Source: Glaciecola sp047250385
Lineage (GTDB): Bacteria; Pseudomonadota; Gammaproteobacteria; Enterobacterales; Alteromonadaceae
DNA: 64,000 nucleotides
Direction: 5' to 3'
Assembly: GCF_047250385.1 (NCBI RefSeq)
Contig: NZ_JBLBVM010000044.1
Location: forward strand, 1-64,000
Shown: one piece after another, positions 9,150 to 18,324 of the stretch
Layout: every line of letters begins with the position of its first letter
Position numbering within the stretch: the stretch's first letter is position 1
Notes under the pieces: generated by a model
The model's database searches: none
Seen by the model: only the letters and a program-made list of their open reading frames with translations
What the model was told of the DNA's origin: nothing
Position numbers and translations under genes: made by a program

Positions 9150-9767
9150 ATGAAAGTGCGTAAGCAACAAGCAGGTTTTACACTAATCGAAATAATGCTC
9201 GTTATTGCACTTATCGGCTTGATGATCTCAGTGGTGTCTTATACTGCCATTGGCGCTAACAATCGTGACAAGGTTGACGAACAAGCCAAGCGCTTTCAAG
9301 TCGTGTTCGATATGGCAAGTGATTATGCAGTGTTGAATCAGGTTCAACTGGGCATTCGTATCGATGAAAAGGAAAACACTTACACTTATGTTTTCCTCGA
9401 TGATGAAGACCAATGGATAGAAATGGCAGACCAAAAATTATTTGCCTCCTATCAACTCCCTGAGTTTATGACCCTGCAACTAAACTTAGACGATTTACCT
9501 TGGGAACAAGAAGAACAATTGTTTGATCGTGACCTATTTGACGAAGAGCTCAGCATTAGTAACGAAGGTGTCGAGATAGGTAATGAAGAGGATATCCCTC
9601 CACCTCCACCACAAATATTTTTACTGTCTAGTGGCGACATCACCCCCTTTGAATTGACCATTACCTACGAAGATGAGTTCAGCTCCGAACAACCCATCAC
9701 CTTCACCTTGCGCGCCAAAGAAGTCACGCCTATAGAACGCATTGCACCTGAGGATATTCTTTTATGA
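9150..9767 (+). CDS. gspH: type II secretion minor pseudopilin GspH
   Basis: A 205-residue minor pseudopilin with leader KVRKQQAG^FTLIE and a hydrophobic stalk helix. The globular domain is acidic, with a run of Asp/Glu-rich residues at about 110-150 and a short PPPPP stretch near 150, where most GspH proteins are shorter. The strong AGAGG ribosome site is 6 nt upstream of ATG 9150. Its stop overlaps the gspI start by 4 bp (ATGA). Confidence 0.94.
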   Translation: MKVRKQQAGFTLIEIMLVIALIGLMISVVSYTAIGANNRDKVDEQAKRFQVVFDMASDYAVLNQVQLGIRIDEKENTYTYVFLDDEDQWIEMADQKLFASYQLPEFMTLQLNLDDLPWEQEEQLFDRDLFDEELSISNEGVEIGNEEDIPPPPPQIFLLSSGDITPFELTITYEDEFSSEQPITFTLRAKEVTPIERIAPEDILL

Positions 9768-10168
9768 ATATCCATATACTAAGCAAGCAAAAGCATAATC
9801 AGGCAGGCTTTACCCTGCTTGAAATCATGGTGGCGATGTTTATCTTTGCCGTCGCGGGTGCTGCTATTATCAAAACCACCACCGAACACATTAATTCGGT
9901 GGGCAAGCTAGAAGAAATTACATTTGCTACTTGGGTAGCAAACAATCAATTAACACAGGCTACATTGCTAGCCGAAAAAACATGGCCTCCCAAGAACAAC
10001 GAACGCGGCAGTGTAGAAATGCTAGATCGCACTTGGTATTGGCAACAAGAAGTACAAGCCACGACTGATGAAAGCTTAAAAGCGATCATCATCACTGTAG
10101 GCACTGATCCCGAATATGAGGGTACGATTACCTCTGTAACAACCTATGTAGCGAAGTCTAATGAGTAG
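9764..10168 (+). CDS. gspI: type II secretion minor pseudopilin GspI
   Basis: A 134-residue minor pseudopilin forming the pseudopilus tip with GspJ and GspK. The peptidase site is QAG^FTLLEIMVAMFIFAVAG. A C-terminal beta-rich domain includes the WVANNQL motif usual for GspI. It overlaps gspH by 4 bp and gspJ by 8 bp, which indicates coupled translation of the tip subunits. Confidence 0.96.
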   Translation: MNIHILSKQKHNQAGFTLLEIMVAMFIFAVAGAAIIKTTTEHINSVGKLEEITFATWVANNQLTQATLLAEKTWPPKNNERGSVEMLDRTWYWQQEVQATTDESLKAIIITVGTDPEYEGTITSVTTYVAKSNE

Positions 10169-10793
10169 ACTACAGCAGCTAAACAAAAAGCCCTATCAGT
10201 CTGGTTTCACTTTGATTGAGATTATGGTGGCGATGGCTATTTTTGCTCTTATAGCAGTAGGCTCAGTGGCAATGCTGAGTGCTATCTCCGATAAAAATGA
10301 TTTATCCGAAGAGCGCATGCAATCACTACAAGACATGCAGCGTGCTATGCTGATTATCGAGCGCGATTTTTTACAAATGGTACCCCGCAAAACCCGCGTT
10401 GATGGCGAAGTCACTGACACCTTGGTCTTTGCCGATAATTACGCATTTGAAAGTGATAGCTATGGTTTAAGCTTTGTTCGCTCTGGCTGGCATAACCCAC
10501 AGCTCACCTTACGCCGAAGCACATTGCAGTCGGTAGCTTATCGCACTCAAGATAATCAATTACAGCGCTTATATTCAACTTATGTAGACAACGCCATCGG
10601 CCATGAACCGAAAATGCGAGTGCTGCTTGAAAACATTGAGTCTGTTCGTTTTGAATTTTTAGAGAAGTTCGATAGCAAGAAGTTTGAATGGAAAGAAGCC
10701 GAACCAATTGAAGAGCTACCAATTGCCGTGGCTATTATCATCAAATCAAACCTGTATGGTGAAATTCGTCGTGAATTTAAGGTGAGACGATGA
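10161..10793 (+). CDS. gspJ: type II secretion minor pseudopilin GspJ
   Basis: A 210-residue minor pseudopilin. It has leader KKPYQSG^FTLIEIMVAMAIFALIAVG, and family motifs include MQRAMLIIERDFLQM and a C-terminal ELPIAVAIII strand. It overlaps gspI by 8 bp and gspK by 4 bp (ATGA). Confidence 0.96.
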   Translation: MSRLQQLNKKPYQSGFTLIEIMVAMAIFALIAVGSVAMLSAISDKNDLSEERMQSLQDMQRAMLIIERDFLQMVPRKTRVDGEVTDTLVFADNYAFESDSYGLSFVRSGWHNPQLTLRRSTLQSVAYRTQDNQLQRLYSTYVDNAIGHEPKMRVLLENIESVRFEFLEKFDSKKFEWKEAEPIEELPIAVAIIIKSNLYGEIRREFKVRR

Positions 10794-11848
10794 ATAGCTT
10801 CCATACTTCATTCAATAAACAGCGTGGCGTTGCCCTGTTAGTTATCCTATTGATCGTAGCCATTGTGAGCATCATCGCCACCGAAATGATGGCTAGAATG
10901 CAGCTCAACGTTGCTAGAACCGTGAATATTAAAGATAACAATCAAGCTTATTGGTATGCCATCGGTGCTGAAGAGTTCGCGAAAAAATCCTTAAATGAAT
11001 TGAAGTCATTATCTCCAGACAATATGAACTTGGGTCAGCCGTGGGCTCAAGTCTTTGAATACCCAATTGATAGTGGCGGCATTCAAGCAGAGTTAATTGA
11101 CCTGCAGTCTTGTTTTAACTTGAATACATTAGGCCCAGTGGCTGGGGAGCCGGATCCTGATCCAGATCCAAATCCCGATCCGCCTCCTCCACCAAGTCCT
11201 GGCACCCCCAATGCAGCACCAAAAGATGCTGCTCAAGCATTCTTCAACTTAATGCGCTTAAGCAGTGACAATATTGACTCCTATACTGCTGAAACAGTGC
11301 GTGATTCACTCATAGATTGGCTTGATCCTGACGACGACATTACCGGCTATGGTGCAGAAGATTCAGACTATGAATCTTTACGAATCCCCTATGTTGCAGC
11401 GAATGCATACATGACTAACAAATCGGAAATAAGATTAATTAATGGTATCGAAACGACTTACCTGAGTAATCTGCTACCTCATGTTTGTGTTATTCCTGAT
11501 CAAACTTTTAACGCAATGGAAGTGAATATCAACACGGTAAAAGAAGAAAGTGCGCATGTTATTGCCGCCATGTTGAATTTAGATCTAGAGGATGTAAAGC
11601 GCATTATTGCATCTCGACCGGTAGATGGTTTTGCTAACACGAGTGACTTTTTTTCCGAACCTAACATCGTTGCATTGAATCTTAGTGCGGCACAAAAGAA
11701 GTGGTTCATATTAAAAACAAATTATTTCATGCTACGCACCAAAACCCGTTACAATAATGCGAGTTTTAGAATGACCAGTATTTTTAAGCTCGATGGTGAT
11801 GATGGAAGCGTGAGTGTGATCAGTAGAGAATTCGGAGGCATTAATTAA
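10790..11848 (+). CDS. gspK: type II secretion minor pseudopilin GspK
   Basis: A 352-residue pseudopilin that caps the pseudopilus. The processing site is QRG^VALLVILLIVAIVS, lacking Glu at +5 as is normal for GspK. The globular part contains the SAM-like helical insertion ending RIIASRPVDGFANTSDFF. It carries an Asp-Pro repeat followed by a polyproline run (about residues 121-140, DNA 11150-11210, built from GATCCN repeats) inserted between the first beta unit and the helical domain. That linker is unusual and probably disordered. Its stop overlaps the gspL start by one base (TAATG). Confidence 0.95.
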   Translation: MNSFHTSFNKQRGVALLVILLIVAIVSIIATEMMARMQLNVARTVNIKDNNQAYWYAIGAEEFAKKSLNELKSLSPDNMNLGQPWAQVFEYPIDSGGIQAELIDLQSCFNLNTLGPVAGEPDPDPDPNPDPPPPPSPGTPNAAPKDAAQAFFNLMRLSSDNIDSYTAETVRDSLIDWLDPDDDITGYGAEDSDYESLRIPYVAANAYMTNKSEIRLINGIETTYLSNLLPHVCVIPDQTFNAMEVNINTVKEESAHVIAAMLNLDLEDVKRIIASRPVDGFANTSDFFSEPNIVALNLSAAQKKWFILKTNYFMLRTKTRYNNASFRMTSIFKLDGDDGSVSVISREFGGIN

Positions 11849-13113
11849 TGGAAAAACTAGCGATAAGGTTGGGTTCAAACCCGCAAGACCCTGTTCATTG
11901 GCTAGTATGGTCTGACACAGAGAAAGAAATCATTGCTTCGGGTGAACTACCTGATATGAATGCTTTGGATCAGCTAAAAGAGCGCGCTCCCAATGCTCTT
12001 GTAGTAGGTATTGTGCCAAGTTGTGATGTTGTGCTTAAAACCGTGCAACTGCCACTGAAAGCGAACCGTAAAGTCTTAAACGCGATTCCTTTTATGCTTG
12101 AGGACGAACTTGCCTCAGATATTAGCAAATCATTTTTTGCTTTTGGTAAACGCATCGGAGACAGCCAACAGGTTGCCATTGTCACTCGCGAAAAATTACT
12201 TTTTTGGCAAGAAGCCCTAAAACAAGCTAATTTGTACTGCGATTTGTTGGTTCCCGACGTTCTAGCTTTGCCATACTCAGATAATAATATTAGTTTACTC
12301 AGTATGGGCAACTCAGAACACGCTCCACTTATTGTCCGCGCAGACGAATGGGCTGGTTTCCAAGGTGAACAAAGCTGGGCGTATCCCTTGCTTGAAAAAC
12401 AACTCAATGCAAAGCCTTTGTCGGTAACTGTTTATTCAGAGCTTCAGCACAGTGATTATTTAGAAGCGCTAGTCAAGAAGCAACAAGATGATAGCGAAGA
12501 AGTCACAGCATCAGAAGAACAAAGCAATCAGCCTAATTTGTCACAAAACTACGATAAGCTGCCAATGCAGTTATTGTTAGATGGTGCACTTGATGCCAAG
12601 TTTAATCTGCTCCAGGGTGAATTCGTTGTTAAACGCAAAACTAATGCCCAGTGGGACAAATGGCGCCTAGCAGCGGTACTTGCCGCTATCGCACTTTGCG
12701 TTAACCTAGTGGGTAAAACGCTTGAGTTAAACTCGATTAAAAGCCAGCGTCAGAGTGTTGAATCAAGGTTACAAGCAAGCATTAAGAAAGGCTTCCCAAA
12801 CTTGCCTAAATCGAGAAACAAAGAAGCGGCGATCAAAAAAGAAATGGCGCGTCTTGAACAAGGCGGTGGTGGTATTTCGATGATTGTGATGCTAACGCAA
12901 ATGAGCCCCTCTTTTGCAAACACAGGCGTCACTCCGCAATCCATTCGTTACGATGCAAGTCGCACAGAATTGCGTATGCAATCGGTTGCCAGTAATTTTG
13001 AATCTTTAGAAAAATTCAGACGCGAAGTCCAAGCACTAGGTTTTGAAGTAGACCAAGGCGCTATCAATAACCAAGGCGATCAGGTGATCGGGACAGTTGT
13101 TATCAAGGGCTAG
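11848..13113 (+). CDS. gspL: type II secretion protein GspL
   Basis: A 421-residue inner-membrane protein. The actin-like cytoplasmic domain (about residues 1-260) recruits GspE. A membrane helix lies at about 273-292 (LAAVLAAIALCVNLVGKTLEL), followed by a periplasmic ferredoxin-like domain at about 340-421. An acidic Gln/Glu-rich stretch at 205-235 separates the cytoplasmic subdomains. It overlaps gspK by one base. Unlike its neighbours it is followed by a 92-bp gap with a hairpin before gspM. Confidence 0.95.
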   Translation: MEKLAIRLGSNPQDPVHWLVWSDTEKEIIASGELPDMNALDQLKERAPNALVVGIVPSCDVVLKTVQLPLKANRKVLNAIPFMLEDELASDISKSFFAFGKRIGDSQQVAIVTREKLLFWQEALKQANLYCDLLVPDVLALPYSDNNISLLSMGNSEHAPLIVRADEWAGFQGEQSWAYPLLEKQLNAKPLSVTVYSELQHSDYLEALVKKQQDDSEEVTASEEQSNQPNLSQNYDKLPMQLLLDGALDAKFNLLQGEFVVKRKTNAQWDKWRLAAVLAAIALCVNLVGKTLELNSIKSQRQSVESRLQASIKKGFPNLPKSRNKEAAIKKEMARLEQGGGGISMIVMLTQMSPSFANTGVTPQSIRYDASRTELRMQSVASNFESLEKFRREVQALGFEVDQGAINNQGDQVIGTVVIKG

Positions 13114-13161
13114 TTAGCAAGAATGAGTTAGCACGGGCTGGTTATCAAGTCTTTGCTAACA

Positions 13162-13183
13162 AGGACGAACAGCTATTCGTCCT
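13162..13183 (+). other. intra-operon hairpin between gspL and gspM
   Basis: A perfect 8-bp stem (AGGACGAA / TTCGTCCT) with 6-nt loop CAGCTA lies in the only sizeable gap of the gsp operon. There is no T tract after it, so it is more likely an mRNA processing or stability element than a terminator. It lies 22 bp before gspM. Confidence 0.5.
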
Positions 13184-13205
13184 AATTAATCATAAAAAGG
13201 TTAGT

Positions 13206-13682
13206 ATGAAAAAGTATTTTGGATGGTTTTACGCGTTGTCAGAACGCGAACAAAAAATGGTGAGCGTGGTCGGTATCGTATCCGTCATCATGATTTTCTA
13301 TTTCGCATTATGGGCGCCTCTAAATAACACCTTAGCGCGCCAACAAACATTGCTTGAAAACCAAACCGCATTCGCCGTTTGGGTTGAAGATCAAGCTAGC
13401 AGAGCCGCTACTTTGCGCCGTTCCGCTTCTGGCGCCACATTCAATGGTTCACTCACACAATTGGTCAATCAAACTACTCGTAGCAGCAATATTCAAGTTG
13501 CCCGTATGCAGCCTGTTGGCGACAACTTACAAATAACTGTGGACGAAGTTCTTTTTTCTGACCTTATCACGTGGTTAGATCAACTTGAGCGCAGAGGCGT
13601 TATTGTCATTCAATCTGATATTACCGAAACGAACAATGCAGGCTACGTGCAGGTTCGTCGATTGCAACTAGGAAAGCGTTAA
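13206..13682 (+). CDS. gspM: type II secretion protein GspM
   Basis: A 158-residue bitopic inner-membrane protein that partners GspL. The N-terminal cytoplasmic stretch carries the family motif LSEREQKMV, followed by a membrane helix at about 21-38 (VVGIVSVIMIFYFALWAP) and a periplasmic ferredoxin-like domain with LITWLDQLERRGV. It starts behind AAAAGG. It is separated from gspN by one base. Confidence 0.95.
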   Translation: MKKYFGWFYALSEREQKMVSVVGIVSVIMIFYFALWAPLNNTLARQQTLLENQTAFAVWVEDQASRAATLRRSASGATFNGSLTQLVNQTTRSSNIQVARMQPVGDNLQITVDEVLFSDLITWLDQLERRGVIVIQSDITETNNAGYVQVRRLQLGKR

Positions 13683-13683
13683 T

Positions 13684-14451
13684 ATGTTAAAGATGAAGCC
13701 TTGGAAATGGGTCGTACTGGCTATTTTTACTTATTTAATATTGCTCGTTGCTTATATTCCAGCGGCACATGTTCTGGCGTTTGTGCAGAAAAATAACCCC
13801 AAATTACCCGTAAGTATTGGCAGTGTTGAAGGTACATTATGGTCTGGAAGAGTTGATAAGGTGATTGCTCAAGGCATTGCTATCAATAATTTGCGCTGGG
13901 AATTATCGCCATGGTCATTGCTATTAGGTAAAGCAAGTATCGATCTTAACGGCGGGAAAATTAGAGATACGCAGCAAACATATGTGAAAGGCAACATTAG
14001 TGCTTCTTTGTTTAATGTGCAGAATATAAGCGCACAAGAATTAAAACTATTCTTGCCCGCACGCAGTGTCATGGCTCAAGTACCCATGCCTGTGCCTGTA
14101 ACAGCAGATGGCCGTTTCAGAGTTGATATCCAAGATTTCGAATTTAACAATGCCTGCATCAATCTAGCAGGAAAAGGGAGTTGGCTAAAAGGCACCGTAA
14201 GTGGGCCAACTGGCGTAATTGATTTCGGTAATTTTGATGCTAATTTGGCCTGTGAGGGTGAACAGTTTTCGATTCAAATACTGCCTGATAACAAGCTAAA
14301 TCTTGATGCAAAAGTATTATTATCGGTTGCCGGTAAGTACAAAATAAATGGTCGCTTCAAACCGGCTAGTGACTTACCAAAAGAAGTTCATCAGAGTGCT
14401 AATTTCTTTGGCGCAGCTGACAGCCAGGGCTATCGAAACATCAATTTATAA
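13684..14451 (+). CDS. gspN: type II secretion protein GspN
   Basis: A 255-residue GspN, the last gene of the operon. It has an N-terminal membrane anchor at about residues 7-27 (WVVLAIFTYLILLVAYIPAAHVL). The periplasmic part starts with the family segment GSVEGTLWSGRVDKV. GspN is dispensable in some T2SS and its role is not settled. No terminator is seen directly after it, and the next gene begins about 140 bp downstream on the same strand. Confidence 0.92.
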   Translation: MLKMKPWKWVVLAIFTYLILLVAYIPAAHVLAFVQKNNPKLPVSIGSVEGTLWSGRVDKVIAQGIAINNLRWELSPWSLLLGKASIDLNGGKIRDTQQTYVKGNISASLFNVQNISAQELKLFLPARSVMAQVPMPVPVTADGRFRVDIQDFEFNNACINLAGKGSWLKGTVSGPTGVIDFGNFDANLACEGEQFSIQILPDNKLNLDAKVLLSVAGKYKINGRFKPASDLPKEVHQSANFFGAADSQGYRNINL

Positions 14452-14588
14452 GTTTGCTAGACTATACCTTTACACTTTCAATTAAGAATTTGAGCAAATT
14501 TATCAAATAAGACTTTAAGTTGTGTGTTTTTTGTACTATTTTGGTAGTCACATTAGACGAAAGTATATGTATTAGTGGGAAACCGTGT

Positions 14589-15548
14589 ATGCATTTAAGA
14601 CAAGTCGCAACCAACTACACTATTGATTCAATAGATTCTAAAAAATCTCGCTTGCTCGTCGTGGATGACGATCCCACTCAACTTCGCTTTTATTTGCATG
14701 GCTTAAGCAAAGAATATCATTGTCAGTTCGCAAGGTCGGGCAATGAGGCTATCAGTTTCGCGCGAAGAATACCTCAACCAGATCTCATTATTCTCGACGT
14801 TGTTATGCCCGACCTTGGTGGCTTTGAAATTTGTCGATTGCTAAAAACCGATGAACTGACCTCTCACATTCCTGTTATCTTTGCTAGTGGCGTCGACGAT
14901 ATTGATAGCAAAGTGCAAGGCTTCGCACTCGGATGCGTCGACTACATTACAAAGCCTGTCCTTATCCCAGAAATGAAGGCACGAATTTCAACTCACCTCA
15001 AACTAAAAAGACAGGGATACTTATTAGAGTCATTGGCTTACACCGACCCGCTGACACAAGTCGCAAATCGACGGAAGTATAATGAAACATTGCAAAGAGA
15101 GTGGTCGCGAAGTATTCGTTACGCCCAACCAATTTCCATGTTGCTAATCGATATCGATTTTTTTAAGCAGTTTAATGATTTTTATGGACACAATGTGGGT
15201 GATGATTGTTTAATAAAGATTGCGCACAATTTGCATTCATTGAGTCGCAGACCCGGTGACCTGTTCGCTCGAATTGGTGGTGAAGAATTCGTACTTATAT
15301 TGTGCGATTGTGATGCAATGGGCGCGGAGGCTAAAGCGAGAGACCTAATACAAACTGTCTCTCATTTAAATATTGCTAATCAAGGTGCACCAAATCATGA
15401 CCGTGTGACGATTAGTGTTGGAGTCGCCACATCATCACCTAAAGCTGAAGATGAGCCACTGGCTTTATTTCAAGCCGCTGATGGTGCCTTATTTGAAGCT
15501 AAAAACTCTGGAAGGAACAAATACTCAAGAGCGAATTTAGAGTACTAA
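14589..15548 (+). CDS. response regulator with GGDEF domain (diguanylate cyclase)
   Basis: A 319-residue two-domain protein. The N-terminal receiver (about residues 25-140) has the acidic pair DDD near the start, phospho-acceptor Asp in LIILDVVMPD and Lys in DYITKP. The C-terminal GGDEF domain (about 160-318) has the active motif GGEEF, with an inhibitory-site RPGD five residues before it. It should therefore be a competent, product-inhibited cyclic-di-GMP synthase controlled by phosphorylation. The frame is open back to a TTG at 14520. I chose ATG 14589 because it has GGGA upstream and removes a Cys/Val-rich non-homologous leader. The partner kinase is not adjacent. It converges with yjjX, overlapping 4 bp. 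Confidence 0.93.
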   Translation: MHLRQVATNYTIDSIDSKKSRLLVVDDDPTQLRFYLHGLSKEYHCQFARSGNEAISFARRIPQPDLIILDVVMPDLGGFEICRLLKTDELTSHIPVIFASGVDDIDSKVQGFALGCVDYITKPVLIPEMKARISTHLKLKRQGYLLESLAYTDPLTQVANRRKYNETLQREWSRSIRYAQPISMLLIDIDFFKQFNDFYGHNVGDDCLIKIAHNLHSLSRRPGDLFARIGGEEFVLILCDCDAMGAEAKARDLIQTVSHLNIANQGAPNHDRVTISVGVATSSPKAEDEPLALFQAADGALFEAKNSGRNKYSRANLEY

Positions 15549-16069
15549 TCGTATAAATTTGGGTAGAAAAACACACTAAGGCTAAGAAGTGTAGCGCTTA
15601 CGTAGATGCTTTTGCGAGTTTCCAAGCCATTACTTAGCTGTCCTATCGCTCCGCCTTTTTGCTTTATATTGACAGTATTAAACATCTCGTCCATCGCTGG
15701 ACCAAGTTCGCCGCCAGCCTTTAGCTTTTGATAAATTTGATTAGGTAATGGGAGTGACGCCGTTCGTCCGGTCTGGAGTCGATCTTTGTTGGCAATACAT
15801 ACTACGGCGTAAGTGCTTGGGATTTCGTCTAGAACATCAACCCCACCTTCGTAACTCACATAATAATCTGCCGTATGACGTTGTTGGCAATATTTCACTC
15901 GATTCACCGCACCATCACGAGTTTCGGTGGCACTCATAGGTTGCTCACTCACTAAGGACGGCGCGTCTACCGCCACTACTTCTAATGTTTCAGCGGGAAA
16001 AGCGCTCGCGAAACTAGTTCGAGCTGCATCGATTTTGACTGGATTTTTAGACGCTACAATTATTTTCAT
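15545..16069 (-). CDS. yjjX: inosine/xanthosine triphosphatase (YjjX family)
   Basis: A 174-residue house-cleaning nucleotide hydrolase that removes ITP/XTP. The start MKIIVASKNPVKIDAARTSF and the motifs SATETRDGAVNRV, YVSYEGGVD and KQKGGAIGQLSNG are those of the YjjX family. The length is normal. It ends 4 bp inside the convergent GGDEF gene. No distinct promoter was identified upstream. Confidence 0.93.
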   Translation of the reverse strand: MKIIVASKNPVKIDAARTSFASAFPAETLEVVAVDAPSLVSEQPMSATETRDGAVNRVKYCQQRHTADYYVSYEGGVDVLDEIPSTYAVVCIANKDRLQTGRTASLPLPNQIYQKLKAGGELGPAMDEMFNTVNIKQKGGAIGQLSNGLETRKSIYVSATLLSLSVFFYPNLYD

Positions 16070-16191
16070 TTGGCTATTTTCAATCTGCTTTTTATCCGAA
16101 TATTTTTATGTAATTTTTGATTCGACTAATTTTGAACGACGTTTCATTCGGCTACGTTGCTCGTTTTTTAAAGGAATTTAATATTGCGCAA

Positions 16192-16857
16192 CTAACAAAT
16201 ATCATCTAAAAACGACAAATAATCATTCGTCGTAATATGTCCATGCAACTTGTTTTCAGGCTTTTTGCTATCCGGATTAGTGATACCCAATGTATAGCCA
16301 ATTCCATAGGTTTTTGCCGCATCTAGGATCGCTTGGCTATCATCCACAAATAAAGTTTTAGCAGGGTCAAACTGCAAGTGCGCTTGTAACCTTTCCCAAA
16401 GTAATTGTGACTCCTTGGTGACGCCAAATTGGTGAGTCGATATTAGCTCATCAATATGTGTATCTAATTGGGTCTTCTCAACTTTTAAGGACAAGCTTCC
16501 AGGGTGAGCGTTCGTCACTAGAACCACTTTCTTATTTTTTGCTTTCAAAGCATCTAAAAATGGAATGGTATCGGGTCGTAAACTGATTAGATGCGCAATT
16601 TCTTGTTTGGCTTCCACAATATCGAGGCCAAGTTGTTCAGTCCAATAATCAAGACAATACCACTCAATCTGGCCTTCAACTTTAGCGTAGGATTCACGCA
16701 TTTCTTGCCGACATAGCTCAATGTTTTTACCTTCTTTTTCCGCAAGCTTTTGTGGAATATGTTCTAGCCAAAATTGATTATCGAAATGCAAATCGAGAAG
16801 TGTCCCGTCCATATCCAATAAAACAGTTTCAATGTTATGCCAAGGTAAGAGTGCCAA
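16192..16857 (-). CDS. yrfG: GMP/IMP nucleotidase, HAD family (YrfG)
   Basis: A 221-residue haloacid-dehalogenase-like 5'-nucleotidase. HAD motif I is DMDGTLLDLHFDNQFW near residues 16-31, motif II VTNAH near 115, motif III Lys in TKESQLLW, and motif IV FVDDSQAIL near 170. E. coli YrfG acts on purine nucleotides, and the same substrate is inferred. It is divergent from nudE, as in E. coli where yrfG, nudE and hslR/hslO are neighbours. Confidence 0.92.
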   Translation of the reverse strand: MALLPWHNIETVLLDMDGTLLDLHFDNQFWLEHIPQKLAEKEGKNIELCRQEMRESYAKVEGQIEWYCLDYWTEQLGLDIVEAKQEIAHLISLRPDTIPFLDALKAKNKKVVLVTNAHPGSLSLKVEKTQLDTHIDELISTHQFGVTKESQLLWERLQAHLQFDPAKTLFVDDSQAILDAAKTYGIGYTLGITNPDSKKPENKLHGHITTNDYLSFLDDIC

Positions 16858-16926
16858 GCGAATTTCCTTGTGATAATGTAAGCTTATAAAGCAATTAAAG
16901 ACGCCACAGTTTAACGTGAATCAGGA

Positions 16927-17493
16927 ATGAGTAAAATAGACAATAACAAAGTGTTGCCCATCGTCCATAATTCGGAAATTGTGGCTAAATCAAAATTTTT
17001 CAAAATCGAAAAACTTGATCTTGAATTTAGTAATGGTGCCACCCGAGAATTCGAAAGAATGGCAGGTTCAGGCCGAGGCGCAGTCATGATTGTGCCATTG
17101 AAAGATGCTGACACTATGTTACTTATTCGCGAATATGCTTGCGGAACGCACTCCTATCAACTCGGATTCCCCAAAGGTTTAATTGACCCAGGTGAGAGTC
17201 CTGAGCAAGCAGCTAATCGAGAATTGCAGGAAGAGGTTGGTTATATAGCAAGCCAACTTCACCCGCTGCACACCGTGCATATGGCCCCTACATTTTTTGA
17301 TGCGAAAATGCATATTTTGATCGCTGAAGGTTTGTCACACCAATCGCTCGAGGGAGATGAACCAGAGCCATTGGAGGTAATTGAATGGCCTATAGCGAAT
17401 GTCGACGAACTGCTAGCAAGAGAGGATTTTGTTGAAGCTCGATGCGTTGCTGCATTACTCTTATTACAAAAGTGGAAGAAGGAAAATACATAA
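16927..17493 (+). CDS. nudE: ADP-compounds Nudix hydrolase NudE
   Basis: A 188-residue Nudix hydrolase active on ADP-ribose, Ap3A and NADH in E. coli. The Nudix box is complete at about residues 80-102 (GLIDPGES, then ANRELQEEVGY) with the metal-binding REL.EE core. It starts at ATG 16927 after AGGA. Its TAA stop is immediately followed by the GTG start of cysQ, so the two are co-transcribed and probably coupled. Confidence 0.95.
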   Translation: MSKIDNNKVLPIVHNSEIVAKSKFFKIEKLDLEFSNGATREFERMAGSGRGAVMIVPLKDADTMLLIREYACGTHSYQLGFPKGLIDPGESPEQAANRELQEEVGYIASQLHPLHTVHMAPTFFDAKMHILIAEGLSHQSLEGDEPEPLEVIEWPIANVDELLAREDFVEARCVAALLLLQKWKKENT

Positions 17494-18312
17494 GTGCACC
17501 ATTCCATTGCAGAGTTATTAGATATAGCCAAAGAAGCCGCCTGTACAGCAGGTAAAGAAGTCTTAGAAATTTATGACAAAGGCACATTTGAGGCTTACGA
17601 AAAAGAAGATGAATCGCCGGTAACGAGCGCAGATTATCGAGCAAACGATATCATCATGAATATGCTACAAGAACAAACGCCCGACATTCCAATCATGTCG
17701 GAAGAAACGCCTCAACTGCCGCTTGCAGAGCGTTCAAAATGGACGCGATATTGGCTAATCGATCCCATTGACGGTACGCAGGAATTCATCGCCCGTTCTG
17801 GTGATTTTGCCGTTAACATTGCCCTAATTGAAAACAACGAACCGGTCATAGGTGTTATTTATTGGCCAGCTGGCGAGACTTTATACTTTGCAAGTAAAGA
17901 TCAAGGTGCCTATAAGCGTTGCAGTGTCGAAACCAAAAAGATCAACGTTAGACAATTTAAAGCACCCGCCGAAGACGTCATTATGATCGCTATTAGCCGC
18001 AGACAATCTCGTGAAAGAGTCTTCGACAGAATGTCAGATCAACGCGTATATCAAACACTTCCTGCCGGCAGTTGCTCCTTAAAGGCCTGCTTTATTGCCG
18101 AAGGAAAAGCGGATGTGTTCATGCGCTTAGGTATTACGGGTGAGTGGGATACGGGCGCATCTCAATGTATCATTAACGAAGCCGGCGGAAGAATTGTTGC
18201 TGCCACTTTCGACGAACTCAGTTATAACCAACGCGACTCTGTTGAAAACCCAGATTTCGTTGTACTTGGCGATCAACGCGTTAATTGGGAAAGTGTTATT
18301 TGTTATAAATAG
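17494..18312 (+). CDS. cysQ: 3'(2'),5'-bisphosphate nucleotidase CysQ
   Basis: A 272-residue inositol-monophosphatase-fold enzyme that dephosphorylates PAP from sulfate assimilation. The metal-site motifs are present: EDESPVTSADYRAND near 34-50, EET near 68-70, DPIDGTQEF near 90-98 and EWDTGASQ near 216. It starts with GTG directly abutting the nudE stop, with GGAA 11 nt upstream. The downstream sequence dissolves at once into a palindromic repeat cluster. Confidence 0.95.
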   Translation: MHHSIAELLDIAKEAACTAGKEVLEIYDKGTFEAYEKEDESPVTSADYRANDIIMNMLQEQTPDIPIMSEETPQLPLAERSKWTRYWLIDPIDGTQEFIARSGDFAVNIALIENNEPVIGVIYWPAGETLYFASKDQGAYKRCSVETKKINVRQFKAPAEDVIMIAISRRQSRERVFDRMSDQRVYQTLPAGSCSLKACFIAEGKADVFMRLGITGEWDTGASQCIINEAGGRIVAATFDELSYNQRDSVENPDFVVLGDQRVNWESVICYK

Positions 18313-18324
18313 CGCTTTATCCCC

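Noticed and set aside
14520..14588. Longer start (TTG 14520) for the GGDEF response regulator
   Set aside because: The extra 23 residues are Cys/Val-rich and unlike receiver N-termini; ATG 14589 has a better ribosome site.
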